Shown here piece after piece: positions 45,612 through 54,142 of a DNA stretch of 64,000 nucleotides. Where the stretch lies: assembly GCF_963665675.1 (NCBI RefSeq), contig NZ_OY762426.1, positions 124,001 through 188,000 on the forward strand, given 5' to 3'. The notes under the pieces are model-generated. The model worked only from the letters and a program-made list of their open reading frames with translations, was not told the origin of the DNA and did no database searches. The position numbers and the translations under genes are program-made. Position 1 is the stretch's first letter. The number at the start of each line of letters is the position of its first letter. The stretch is from an uncultured Methanolobus sp. (GTDB lineage: Archaea > Halobacteriota > Methanosarcinia > Methanosarcinales > Methanosarcinaceae).

Positions 45612-47179
45612 ATAATATTAATCAAGATATGACAAACAATGAGGATATAACCGGCCTTGAAGCAATCTACCTTGCAGCGATCGACAGCAATGTAAGATTT
45701 ATTACTGCTGTTGCCGGATATCCCATGACTGCAGTTGCAGACCACTTTTTTGAAAATAAGGCTCCCAGTAACTGCAATAATTACGATATCCACTGGTTCA
45801 CCAATGAGAAAGCTGCTCTTGAGGCAGCATTAGGTGCATCTGTTACCGGAAGGCGCTCTATGGTGATGGTCAAGCATGTGGGCATGAACGTGCTTTCAGA
45901 CCCGCTCATGACAGCAATGATGCACACCATCGGTTCAGGACTTGTGATAATTGCTGGCGATGACCCCGCAGCAAGAGCATCACAGAACGAGCAGGATTCC
46001 AGATTCTACGGAGCAATTTCTGAGACTGCTGTTTTTGACCCTTCAACACCGCAGAGTGCATATGATTCACTTAATCGGGCTTTTGAACTCTCAGAGAAAG
46101 CAAAGGTCCCTGTTATTATGAGAATAACTGACCGGCTGGAAAAAGAAACACAGAAAGTCAGCAGGTTACAGATAAACTCAAAAACAAAACAGGGAGAAAA
46201 GGTCTTAGATAAGAATATCTGGAAGCTTACAATGCACGGAAAGCACCAGAGATTCCATATTGAATCTGAACCAGTCCTTATTCACGAGGCTGAAAACTCA
46301 CGGTTCAACCGCATGTCAATTAACGGAGACAGGGTTGGAATAATATCATCCGGTTATCCATCATTTATTGTGGACGAGATTCTTTCCACACAACTAGCCC
46401 ATTCTTCATATTCACACCTGAGTCTTGGAATGGTTTCACCGTTTCCGGAAAAACTTGTAAAAAATCTCATAGAACGACATGAACGCATACTTGTTATTGA
46501 AGAAAGTGAACCTTTCATAGAGTCACATATAAGCACATGTTGTGACAGGGTTTTTGGAAAAAGAACCGGCCACCTTCCTTTCAGTATGGTTGAAAAAGAA
46601 CATGTTGAATTTGCTTTTGAGAATATCGATAACGATGAAGTCTCAAAATACACAGATATACAGACAATCCTCGACAGGGGTTCAAAGCCTATTTGCAGCG
46701 ATTGTCCGTTCATGCCACTCTACAATATCCTTAGTGATATCCATCCTGTTGCAGGAGACATGGGTTGTTCTATTCGCACAGCACCTGATCCGTTAAATGC
46801 AGTTAACACAGGATTTGCACTTGGTGGTGCAATATCAACAGCCTGCGGGTTCCCCGGGAAAGGGATAGCCGTAATTGGGGATTTTGGACTTGCACATTCC
46901 GGCATAATAGGATTGATAAATGCAGTTGAAGGTGGTTTTGACATCCTTGCAATCATACTTCAGAATGATGTTGCAGCAATGACAGGCGGACAGGGTGCAC
47001 CTGACCTGAAAGTAGTTATAAAGGCACTTGTACCTGATACTAGTTTTATTAATATAGACAAGATACTGGAGTCTGAAGGAAAAAATGCATGTTCAAATCA
47101 CATTAAAAGTATGATTCAGGCAAAGATAGATACAAAAGGTGTTTCTGTAATCTATATTGAAGGGCAGTGTACAAAATAA
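45608..47179 (+). CDS. Indolepyruvate-ferredoxin-oxidoreductase-alpha-like TPP enzyme (without ferredoxin domain)
   Basis: A 523-residue protein resembling the alpha subunit of indolepyruvate or other 2-oxoacid:ferredoxin oxidoreductases. The N-terminal pyrimidine-binding part (VAGYPMTAVADHFFEN...) and the TPP-binding C-terminal part (GDFGLAHSGIIGLINAVEGGFDILAIILQND) are present. The usual C-terminal 2[4Fe-4S] ferredoxin domain of IorA is absent; the protein stops soon after the TPP domain, and only CSDCPF near 358 resembles a Cys cluster. It overlaps marker 11, so the two are co-translated. Substrate unknown; an IorB partner is not in the window. Confidence 0.82.
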   Translation: MNNINQDMTNNEDITGLEAIYLAAIDSNVRFITAVAGYPMTAVADHFFENKAPSNCNNYDIHWFTNEKAALEAALGASVTGRRSMVMVKHVGMNVLSDPLMTAMMHTIGSGLVIIAGDDPAARASQNEQDSRFYGAISETAVFDPSTPQSAYDSLNRAFELSEKAKVPVIMRITDRLEKETQKVSRLQINSKTKQGEKVLDKNIWKLTMHGKHQRFHIESEPVLIHEAENSRFNRMSINGDRVGIISSGYPSFIVDEILSTQLAHSSYSHLSLGMVSPFPEKLVKNLIERHERILVIEESEPFIESHISTCCDRVFGKRTGHLPFSMVEKEHVEFAFENIDNDEVSKYTDIQTILDRGSKPICSDCPFMPLYNILSDIHPVAGDMGCSIRTAPDPLNAVNTGFALGGAISTACGFPGKGIAVIGDFGLAHSGIIGLINAVEGGFDILAIILQNDVAAMTGGQGAPDLKVVIKALVPDTSFINIDKILESEGKNACSNHIKSMIQAKIDTKGVSVIYIEGQCTK

Positions 47180-47288
47180 AAAACAATATATAATTGTTTG
47201 ATGTTTCAAATTTGTTGTTTAAAACTTGCCGTTTGAAATATATTGTTTTATGTTTATAATTTTAAATTTCAAACATACATTGTTTTAC

Positions 47289-48269
47289 TCACTTTTTGAA
47301 ATTGACATTCAAACCCAGTATTTCATCTGAACCTGAGTGAACATCCCTGGCAATTTCAGCACAACCAATGGCGGCGCTCCACCTATCCAGGACATGGACT
47401 TTTGCACCAAGATGAGATTCTATTTTCCCTACAACTTCAGGAACCTCACCAACGGAACCTTCAATGATAACTTGGCCTGTGGAACCATATTCTTTCATCA
47501 GAAGCTGCATACCGGCAATTTCCATGGCAGCAAAAAGTGCGATACTGTCCATGGCCAGCAAAGCGTGAGAATCGCCATCATTGGCAGCTTTTATGAGATC
47601 ATGCCTATCTGAAAAAGAAGTGTGTTTAAGAACACCTGAGTTCACAAATGCCTCATTAGCACTCATCTTGCCTGCATCCACATCCCTGAGAGCCTGTACA
47701 TCAAGTGGCCCATGTTGCAGCCCCGGAGCAAATATACATGCATCTATTGCGCCGATAAGTTTCCCATCTGCAACTGCAACAGTAACAGTATTGGAACTGA
47801 TGTCAGAGAGGACAAAATCACTGAATCCAAGTGCAAATGCATGATAGGCAATTCCAATCTTTTCAGGACTTGTAGAATGTGAGAAAATATTAAGACGTGG
47901 GTCTGTATCGCTGCCTTCATGGATACCAGGAATCACAACTGCAGGGATACCGGATGAACGGATAGAATCAAATACAAGGCCCCCACCACCAGTTTTCTTG
48001 CCGGCACCTTCTATACTTTTGACACCACGGTTTTCAACAGTAGCTATATCCTCAATGTCCTTTATGCCATCACCCATAGAATAGGTCACAGCCATAAGCA
48101 AAATATCAGAAGAACTTATTCCAAAAGCCTCTTCAATTGAAGATATTAGCTGGGATTTTGACATTTCAGCGGCTTGAGTTCTTGGAAGTTCAAGTTTCAG
48201 CACTTCCCCGTCTGGAAAAAGTGCAGCAAATCGCATTGCAGTAGTACCATGATCTATTCCAATGAACAT
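47289..48269 (-). CDS. Methanogenesis marker protein 12
   Basis: A 326-residue ASKHA-fold protein (actin/acetate-kinase-like) of methanogenesis marker family 12. N-terminal phosphate-binding loop FIGIDHGTTAMRFA, central GLVFDSIRSSGIPAVVIPGIHEGSD, and C-terminal GQVIIEGSVGEVPEV fit the family. The family is close to universal in methanogens; its substrate is unknown. AAGGGG precedes the ATG. It converges with the marker 11-IorA-like pair and follows DUF2103. Confidence 0.9.
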   Translation of the reverse strand: MFIGIDHGTTAMRFAALFPDGEVLKLELPRTQAAEMSKSQLISSIEEAFGISSSDILLMAVTYSMGDGIKDIEDIATVENRGVKSIEGAGKKTGGGGLVFDSIRSSGIPAVVIPGIHEGSDTDPRLNIFSHSTSPEKIGIAYHAFALGFSDFVLSDISSNTVTVAVADGKLIGAIDACIFAPGLQHGPLDVQALRDVDAGKMSANEAFVNSGVLKHTSFSDRHDLIKAANDGDSHALLAMDSIALFAAMEIAGMQLLMKEYGSTGQVIIEGSVGEVPEVVGKIESHLGAKVHVLDRWSAAIGCAEIARDVHSGSDEILGLNVNFKK

Positions 48270-48280
48270 GTGATTACCCC

Positions 48281-48628
48281 TTAAATATCAGATAATAATG
48301 AATTGAGTTCTTTCATTACGTGTTCACCTTCCTGAAAACTGCCTACATTTGTGACTATACGCAGTTCCTGAAAGGAAGTTCCACGTGAAAGAAGAAGTCT
48401 TATATTGCCCCTGTCATCCGGCCTCTGTGCCCTGGCTGTAAGTTTCCCACCGGAGTTTCCTTTTCCTTTAACAGCAATCACGGAAGGAATTATTTTCTTG
48501 ACCGAAGGATGCTGACTGACTAAGGATACAACCTTTTTACCGCCACGTCCACCAATAATAGTAGTATGTGAACCGCCGAGCTTACACTCTGGCTTGCGAA
48601 CTCCTTTTGAATTGATAGCATCCGTCAT
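48281..48628 (-). CDS. DUF2103-like predicted metal-binding protein
   Basis: A 115-residue protein of the COG4031/DUF2103 type (KLGGSHTTIIGGRGGKKVVSLVSQHPSVKKIIPSVIAVKGKG, LTARAQRPDDRGNIRLLLSRG). It is basic and glycine-rich with His and Cys residues that could bind metal or RNA. It has no clear ribosome binding site and lies 11 bases upstream of marker 12 in the same direction, so the pair is probably an operon. Function unknown. Confidence 0.75.
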   Translation of the reverse strand: MTDAINSKGVRKPECKLGGSHTTIIGGRGGKKVVSLVSQHPSVKKIIPSVIAVKGKGNSGGKLTARAQRPDDRGNIRLLLSRGTSFQELRIVTNVGSFQEGEHVMKELNSLLSDI

Positions 48629-48685
48629 TTCAATTGGAATGACAACAGGTCATATAAAATAATAGTGGTTCAGCTCTGCAGAAAT

Positions 48686-48772
48686 TCTGTTTATCTGAGT
48701 GACACAAGCATTGCCCTTTTTCATGCCCACAAAAAACCTGCAATCTAAAAACAAAGTAGCCATCCGCCAAAA
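48686..48772 (+). repeat. Intergenic repeat, copy C (truncated)
   Basis: Matches the first two thirds of the repeat core: TCTGTTTATCTGAGTGACACAA, CCCTTTTTCATGCCCACAAAAAA, CAATCTAAAAACAAAGTAGCC and ATCCGCC, then breaks off inside the CCGCC-AAA-GGCGG hairpin. The upstream flank GGTTCAGCTCTGCAGAAATTC (48667-48687) is an imperfect inverse of the distal end motif of copy A. Confidence 0.65.
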
Positions 48773-48813
48773 AGAATATGAAAATGATAAAAAAATAAAT
48801 AATATTCAGAAAA

Positions 48814-49251
48814 TCAGATTTCCTGAATATCTGCCATATCGATGAGCTTTACACCTTCACCGTTAAGAACCTCGATGGCTCCCTCAATGTCGCTTACCCT
48901 GAGGATGAGAAGTGCCTTCTCGGTCTTTGTGACAAAGGCATAAGCATAGTCGATGTTGATACTCTGGGCACCAAGCACATCAGCGATCGTACCCAGACCT
49001 CCAGGTACATCTTCCATTTCAATACCCAGAACACTGGTTTCGGAAACCGTAAATCCTGCATCGTGAAGAACTTCATGAGCGAGGTCCGGCTTATCAACTA
49101 CCATCCTGATGATTCCGAAATCTCCGGCTTCGGCAATGGTAAAAGCCCTTATATTGATACCTGCGTTCCTGAAATTTGTTGCAATATTAGCAAGGCGACC
49201 TGGCTTGTTTTCAGCGAAAAGTGATATCTGCTTGATTATCTTTTCTTCCAT
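48814..49251 (-). CDS. ACT-domain protein (two ACT modules) paired with PaaK
   Basis: A 145-residue protein made of two ACT modules (KQISLFAENKPGRLANIATNFRNAGINIRAF and GIEMEDVPGGLGTIADVLGAQSINIDYAYAFV). Such stand-alone ACT pairs occur next to phenylacetate-CoA ligases in methanogens and are thought to bind aromatic amino-acid-related ligands. AGGTG precedes the ATG. It lies 43 bases after the PaaK gene and is probably co-transcribed; it may sense or regulate the ligase. Confidence 0.88.
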   Translation of the reverse strand: MEEKIIKQISLFAENKPGRLANIATNFRNAGINIRAFTIAEAGDFGIIRMVVDKPDLAHEVLHDAGFTVSETSVLGIEMEDVPGGLGTIADVLGAQSINIDYAYAFVTKTEKALLILRVSDIEGAIEVLNGEGVKLIDMADIQEI

Positions 49252-49294
49252 ATTAACACCTGCATTTTTATTAGAAGTTATGCAGCATAAGCGT

Positions 49295-50599
49295 TTATAG
49301 CTTTCTGTTGTCTATAACTTTCTTAGCTTTACCCATTGAACGTGGAATTGTTCCTTTCTCAACAAGCTCGACCTTTACTGCCAGATTAAGCACATGCTTA
49401 AGTGCAGACTGAACCTTCTTTTCAAGATCAATTATATCGTTGACCTTGTCACTGAATGCTTCATCTGTCATCTCTATCTGGATGGTCATAGTATCGAGTT
49501 CATTCACCCTGTCTACGATTATCATGAAGTGTTCGCCAACTTCGGGTATGGTCATGAGTACGGACTCTACCTGACCGGGGAATACATTAATTCCACGAAC
49601 AATAAGCATGTCATCTGCACGGCCAAGTACCCTCATGATACGTGGGTGTGTGCGGCCACACTTGCATGGTTCCTTGTTAATGATAGTGATGTCACCAATA
49701 CGATACCTGATAAGCGGGAGTGCTTCCTTAGCAAGGGTTGTGATTACAAGTTCACCACGCTCACCATCAGCAAGTTGCTCACCTGTTTCCGGATCAATTA
49801 TTTCAAGAAGGAACATGTCAGCCCAGATATGGATACCTTCCTGAAACTGGCATTCAGTACAAAGTGGTCCACTGAGTTCTGAAGTACCGTAGATATCATA
49901 GGCTTTAATACCTGTTGCTCCCTCAATCCTTGCCCTCATTTCCTCAGACCATGGTTCTGCACCGAAGATTCCTGCCTTGAGATTTGTGTCATTCTGAATA
50001 CTAATTCCATTCTGATTTGCAACCTCACTCATGAAGAGGAAGTAAGATGGTGTACAGGCAATTGCTGTGCTACCCAGGTCCTGCATAAGCTCAAGCTGCT
50101 TTTCTGTGTTACCGGAACTTGTAGGAAGAACAGTGGCACCTGCTTCTTCAGCACCATAGTGCAGCCCGAGACCACCTGTGAAAAGACCGTATCCATAGCT
50201 CACCTGCATAATATCTCCACGACCTACACCAATTGAAGTGAGAGCTCTTGCAAGGGATGTATTCCATGACTGGATGTCATTCTTTGTGTAACCTACAACA
50301 GTTGGCTTTCCTGTGGTTCCAGAGGAAACGTGGAAACGTACAAGCTGTTCATTAGGTACACAGAACATTCCTGTGGGATAAGTATCTCTCAAGTCGGATT
50401 TGTAGGTAAAAGGTAATTTCTTCAGGTCATCAAGTGTCCGGATGTCTTCAGGCTTAACACCTGCTTCATCAAATTTCTTTTTGTAGAAATCCGAGTGCAG
50501 GTAGACATAATTAACCAGACTTTTAAGTTTCTTCTCCTGCATTTTTTCCAGTTCATCAACCGGCATCCTTTCCATCAATGGGTTCCAGTATTCTATCAT
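49295..50599 (-). CDS. paaK: Phenylacetate-CoA ligase (PaaK family)
   Basis: A 434-residue adenylate-forming enzyme: P-loop-like SSGTTGKPTVVGYT, acceptor motif YDIYGTSELSGP, RYRIGDITIINKEPCKCGRTHPRIMRVLGRADD, and the C-terminal IPRSMGKAKKVID. It forms aryl-CoA from aryl acetate, ATP and CoA. Methanogens use it with indolepyruvate-type oxidoreductases to make aromatic amino acids from imported aryl acids. A CGRTH-type Cys pair (CKCG) may bind metal. AAAGGGG precedes the ATG. Confidence 0.92.
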   Translation of the reverse strand: MIEYWNPLMERMPVDELEKMQEKKLKSLVNYVYLHSDFYKKKFDEAGVKPEDIRTLDDLKKLPFTYKSDLRDTYPTGMFCVPNEQLVRFHVSSGTTGKPTVVGYTKNDIQSWNTSLARALTSIGVGRGDIMQVSYGYGLFTGGLGLHYGAEEAGATVLPTSSGNTEKQLELMQDLGSTAIACTPSYFLFMSEVANQNGISIQNDTNLKAGIFGAEPWSEEMRARIEGATGIKAYDIYGTSELSGPLCTECQFQEGIHIWADMFLLEIIDPETGEQLADGERGELVITTLAKEALPLIRYRIGDITIINKEPCKCGRTHPRIMRVLGRADDMLIVRGINVFPGQVESVLMTIPEVGEHFMIIVDRVNELDTMTIQIEMTDEAFSDKVNDIIDLEKKVQSALKHVLNLAVKVELVEKGTIPRSMGKAKKVIDNRKL

Positions 50600-50618
50600 C
50601 TAATTGCCCCTTTATCAA

Positions 50619-51617
50619 TTATTCAGATTCGTGACATTCATCATTTAGCGAATCACATATAGTAGGATTGGGTTTGCCTTTGAGGATTTCGCTTATCCTG
50701 CACTTGCATTCGCCCAGTATTGTATCCATGTCGGCAACTACATCAATTCCGGCAGCTCCCGCATGACCTCCTCCGGTACCATCATAATTCTGGCTTATAT
50801 CTTCCATTATCTTTCCCAGATTGACACCTGCAGCAACAGCTTCACGTTTGGCCCTGCCACTGACCCTGATGTTGGCGTCACGGGAAGTCCCTATCAGAGC
50901 AACATCGGCACCGACGTTAAGGAACATGGATGAAGCTGCACCACCGAAAGAATTAACATGAGAATCAACAAGCAGCCAGTCGTCAACCCTTTCAATGGTT
51001 GCACGAGTGGCACATTTCAACATGGCTATACGCATGGATATATCCTGAGGAGTTGCTGCCATCATTTCCAGAACTTCTGCATATTCCACACCACTACAGG
51101 CTATTATTTCAGAAACAGTCCTGAAAGTTTCCTGGGTAGCATGTTTAAAATGCCCGGTATCAGTTATTATTCCTGTGAGCAGACCCATTGCAGTGCGACG
51201 CATTACCGGCGCACCCATGGACCTCAGTATATCAAAAACCATCTCTGCAGTGGATGTTGCATGACGGTGAAGATAGAACTCAGCATTTTCAATAAGAGCA
51301 GTAGTTGCATGATGGTCGATCACACAGTATTTGCCAAGTTTAATATCATTTAGCTGGGAACTTGTAGAAGTATCAACTACAAGAGTTATGTCATATTCAG
51401 ACGGATCAGGTTTTTCAACCACGTCAATGTTTAGTTTATCAATAAGAAGAGAAGCAACACGATTACACCCGTCAACAAGGCCAATTGTCCCTCCCACTGC
51501 TTCTGAAAGTGCAAATGCACTACTTACGGCATCCGGATCGGCGTTCCGATGACAAAGATAAAGGATATTACTATAATCCAGAAGCTTATTGTAAAACTCC
51601 GTTTCTTCAACTTGCAT
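50619..51617 (-). CDS. DHH-family phosphoesterase (NrnA-like)
   Basis: About 332 residues: DHH motif set (LCHRNADPDAVSSAFALSEAVGG, VVDTSTSSQLNDI, VIDHHAT, GIITDTGHFKHA) and DHHA1-type C-terminus (NVRVSGRA-like NIRVSGRAKREAVAAGVNLGK, GGGHAGAAGID). This family cleaves short RNA/nanoRNA or pAp. I start at ATG 51617, preceded by GAGGT; a GTG 27 bases upstream lacks a site. It ends the superoperon downstream of prefoldin beta. The exact substrate is not known. Confidence 0.9.
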   Translation of the reverse strand: MQVEETEFYNKLLDYSNILYLCHRNADPDAVSSAFALSEAVGGTIGLVDGCNRVASLLIDKLNIDVVEKPDPSEYDITLVVDTSTSSQLNDIKLGKYCVIDHHATTALIENAEFYLHRHATSTAEMVFDILRSMGAPVMRRTAMGLLTGIITDTGHFKHATQETFRTVSEIIACSGVEYAEVLEMMAATPQDISMRIAMLKCATRATIERVDDWLLVDSHVNSFGGAASSMFLNVGADVALIGTSRDANIRVSGRAKREAVAAGVNLGKIMEDISQNYDGTGGGHAGAAGIDVVADMDTILGECKCRISEILKGKPNPTICDSLNDECHESE

Positions 51618-51675
51618 GGAAACCTCTGAACATTGCCGGCTCACGCCGACATGTAATCAGAAATAGAGATCAGGC

Positions 51676-52029
51676 TTACTGTGCCTGGTTCCCCATAGAT
51701 TGTTCAATCTGTTCCTGAAGTTGTGTGAAACGTTTTGATATCCTTTCTTCCTGCCTGGAGATGGATTGTAACCTGAGTGAAAGTGTTTCTACTTTTTCAT
51801 TCAGTTTAGATACAGATTCTTCTTTGTCGGATTTAACCTGTAATTCACCAACACTGCGATAGATTACAACGTCCTCCGGCAATTTTTCAAGCTCTTCAAG
51901 AGCCATTTCAGCTTCTTTCTGCATGGACTCGATCTGAGATTTCTGCATTGCAAGTGACTGTGCCTGCTGCTGAACCTGTTGCAACTGTGCCAGTTGGTTC
52001 TGTATCTGCGGGGGTATTTGTGTACTCAT
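51676..52029 (-). CDS. pfdB: Prefoldin beta subunit
   Basis: A 117-residue protein made of two helices around a short beta hairpin (EDVVIYRSVGELQVK). The Gln-rich coiled coil (QLAQLQQVQQQAQSLAMQKSQ) and C-terminal coil match archaeal prefoldin beta. The hexamer with prefoldin alpha captures unfolded proteins for the thermosome. It follows the Pcc1 gene after about 130 bases. Confidence 0.95.
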   Translation of the reverse strand: MSTQIPPQIQNQLAQLQQVQQQAQSLAMQKSQIESMQKEAEMALEELEKLPEDVVIYRSVGELQVKSDKEESVSKLNEKVETLSLRLQSISRQEERISKRFTQLQEQIEQSMGNQAQ

Positions 52030-52156
52030 TTGGTTTCACCTGAAATACCAATAAACCTGAAGGGATTTTAATGTTTCTATGTAAATTAGCTCAAAAAAAG
52101 GAATGAAAAGAGATAATAAAGTACAGAATACAGATTGAAATATAACACAGGAATAA

Positions 52157-52393
52157 TTAAACAAGACAGTTTGCGGTTTCGGATGAAACCTGTATCAAAC
52201 GAAGCCATGTATTAAGAGTTGAACGCATTGCCACCAGATCCTCAGAGCTTAACTCCAGAAAGAGACACCCGGCTTCAACCCACATGGAAACAGATACCCT
52301 GTCAGTTATCTGGCTTTCAAGTTCAGGTTTAAGGGAGCGATAGATCAGATCTGCATCAGCGGTCTCAAAACTTGAAAGAGACTTTAAGAGCAA
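52157..52393 (-). CDS. pcc1: KEOPS complex subunit Pcc1 (N-terminus ambiguous)
   Basis: A 78-residue KEOPS dimerisation subunit; FETADADLIYRSLKPEL and STLNTWLRLIQV are recognisable. It participates in t6A37 modification of tRNA with Kae1/Bud32/Cgi121. The open frame starts at TTG 52393, after GAGGT. An ATG at 52400 in another frame encodes MRVALKVSFKF, a typical Pcc1 first strand, and enters the right frame if one base of the T4 run (plus-strand A4 at 52367-52370) is lost. Either this is a sequencing or mutational indel, or the protein truly starts at TTG. It overlaps the Brix gene. Confidence 0.8.
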   Translation of the reverse strand: MLLKSLSSFETADADLIYRSLKPELESQITDRVSVSMWVEAGCLFLELSSEDLVAMRSTLNTWLRLIQVSSETANCLV

Positions 52394-52854
52394 CTCTCAT
52401 CAACCTCATATACTTTGTAGCTCCTCATCCTGAGAATGAAGAGTTCTTTTTCAGCCTCTTTAAAATACATATGATTTCCAGAGATCATAAGCAACAATAC
52501 GGATGAGATTTCGGAATCTTCCTGAATAAGAAGATCATTGATCAAAGGTACAAGTTCATTATCCCCTTCTACCACAGGAAATAAATCAGACCTCTTAGGA
52601 TAAACAGAAGGAATATTCATTACCGAAAAATAAATTGAAAGTGTACAGAAACCTTCGGCATCATAAAAAGCTAAGCTACCAGGATTTCCATGATATTCTC
52701 CAACCACAATAAGAGGCATATCGTGAGAGAGATTTAGTACCTCACCCATGCCCATCTTACCACGGTTGAAATACTCACAACCGAAAAAAGATGCCAGATG
52801 CTTACATAAAGTACGCGTTCCGGCAGAAGGTTTGCGAGAAGAAGTGATATACAT
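52384..52854 (-). CDS. Brix-domain rRNA biogenesis protein (Imp4-like)
   Basis: A 156-residue protein with the archaeal Brix fold: YITSSRKPSAGTRTLCKHLASFF, CEYFNRGKMGMGEVL, LIVVGEYHGNPGSLAFY. It is predicted to bind rRNA and act in ribosome assembly, like eukaryotic Imp4/Rpf. It lies between rpoP and pcc1 in the standard order of this archaeal superoperon. Start is supported by the conserved N-terminus. Confidence 0.92.
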   Translation of the reverse strand: MYITSSRKPSAGTRTLCKHLASFFGCEYFNRGKMGMGEVLNLSHDMPLIVVGEYHGNPGSLAFYDAEGFCTLSIYFSVMNIPSVYPKRSDLFPVVEGDNELVPLINDLLIQEDSEISSVLLLMISGNHMYFKEAEKELFILRMRSYKVYEVDESCS

Positions 52855-52860
52855 CGCTTC

Positions 52861-52998
52861 TTACTCTGCTTTGATGCGTTTGATAGTTGTTGGCCGCTCT
52901 TTCACAAGGATACGGTGTCCACAATATGGGCAACGGATACCTGTGTACTCGTAGTCGATCTCAACATTTCTCTTACATCTGGTACATTTATAGGCCAT
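52861..52998 (-). CDS. rpoP: RNA polymerase subunit P (Rpo12)
   Basis: A 45-residue zinc protein. [14 protein letters not shown] and [17 protein letters not shown] give the two CxxC pairs of the zinc ribbon. The gene lies immediately downstream of L37Ae on the same strand, the order conserved in archaea. It belongs to the core of the archaeal RNA polymerase. Confidence 0.95.
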   Translation of the reverse strand: MAYKCTRCKRNVEIDYEYTGIRCPYCGHRILVKERPTTIKRIKAE

Positions 52999-53005
52999 AT
53001 TCACC

Positions 53006-53299
53006 TTACTCTGCTGCAGCTGCTTCCTTTGCTTTCTTTACAGAACGTGCAACTGTCTTACCGACATTTGTCTGAGGCAGGAATGTTCCACCTGCAAAAG
53101 TGTAATCGCACTTGGTACATTTCCATATTCCTGTACCTGTTCTTTTTACAGTAGGACGTGCACATTTTGGACAATTATGTGGCATGCGCATCTTTTCTTC
53201 AAGATCTGCCACAAGTTTTCGGTCCCTTCTACCATAGCGAGTACCAAATCTACCAGCTGATCTGGATACTCGGCCTTTTCGCGTATATTTTTTTGCCAT
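53006..53299 (-). CDS. rpl37ae: Ribosomal protein L37Ae
   Basis: A 97-residue protein with [21 protein letters not shown], a zinc ribbon (CPKC...[19 protein letters not shown] and [10 protein letters not shown]) and an Ala-rich tail. AAGGAG precedes the ATG. It binds 23S rRNA. In the archaeal superoperon it lies between exosome genes and rpoP. Confidence 0.95.
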   Translation of the reverse strand: MAKKYTRKGRVSRSAGRFGTRYGRRDRKLVADLEEKMRMPHNCPKCARPTVKRTGTGIWKCTKCDYTFAGGTFLPQTNVGKTVARSVKKAKEAAAAE

Positions 53300-53350
53300 G
53301 AATTTTATCTCCTTGAAATGGTGTAAATTTTGTGATATTGAATTTACGGA

Positions 53351-54133
53351 TCAGATATTCAACAGGTGGGTTTCCCTGAGTTCTGATGCTTTCTGGCAGG
53401 CAACTGACACAGCTTTTAACAGTTTTTCCTCGGTAAGTGCGCCATCACCACTCTTCTGCATTCCTGATATTGAGCCATCCTGATTTGAAACAATAGTTAT
53501 GCGGGTGTCACAAACCGCTTCTTCATCAAGATCAGGGTCAACCATCATCTCACCGCCGATGTCTACCAGCGTAACTGAAACAGGCATATCCCTTATAGGC
53601 ATTGGCATATCCTCGCCACGGCCTTCGCGTTCACCCGGAACAACGGCAGTCAAAAGAGCAGCTATTGCACCCAGGGAGGATACATCCTGAATGTTCCCTT
53701 CATTGTTGAGAACATGGATATCGATGAATACCATCCAGACTTCTTCTCCCTCCGTAATACACAACTTGTTTAAATCAATTGCGCCTGATTCACGGATTCC
53801 CCTGTCAGTGACACGAGCCATCTCAATAGCTTTCTCTCTGGGAGGACCAGCCTCAAAATCAGGAGAAGCTATTGGATTGAGTTCCATACTTGTGATAATG
53901 ACGCCCTGGTCTGCAGAATCAGGGAAAGGTGTACCAACCTGTAGTTTTACTCCTACAAGAATCTCGGTACCGCCCATCTTAATCCAGGCAGAACCTTCAG
54001 CCTTTTCTATAACATTAGTCCTGATCTCAATATCCCTTATTTCGTCAAAAGCACGTCCATCAGCACGCTGACCTTTGAGCATAAGGTTGTAAATATAATC
54101 TTTCTTAAGTACTGACATTACTTCGTTGCCCAT
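53351..54133 (-). CDS. rrp42: Exosome subunit Rrp42
   Basis: A 260-residue RNase PH-fold protein. YIYNLMLKGQRADGRAFDEIRDIEI, ILVGVKLQVGTPFPDSADQGVI and EEVWMVFIDIHVLNNEGN match archaeal Rrp42, the non-catalytic partner in the Rrp41-Rrp42 hexamer. GAGGTGAG precedes the ATG. It lies directly downstream of rrp41. Confidence 0.95.
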   Translation of the reverse strand: MGNEVMSVLKKDYIYNLMLKGQRADGRAFDEIRDIEIRTNVIEKAEGSAWIKMGGTEILVGVKLQVGTPFPDSADQGVIITSMELNPIASPDFEAGPPREKAIEMARVTDRGIRESGAIDLNKLCITEGEEVWMVFIDIHVLNNEGNIQDVSSLGAIAALLTAVVPGEREGRGEDMPMPIRDMPVSVTLVDIGGEMMVDPDLDEEAVCDTRITIVSNQDGSISGMQKSGDGALTEEKLLKAVSVACQKASELRETHLLNI

Positions 54134-54142
54134 GATCTCACC

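Noticed and set aside
47180-47288. AT-rich inverted repeats GTTTGAAAT / ATTTCAAAC between convergent genes
   Set aside because: Low complexity and long loop; a terminator role is possible but no G/C stem or T-run supports it.
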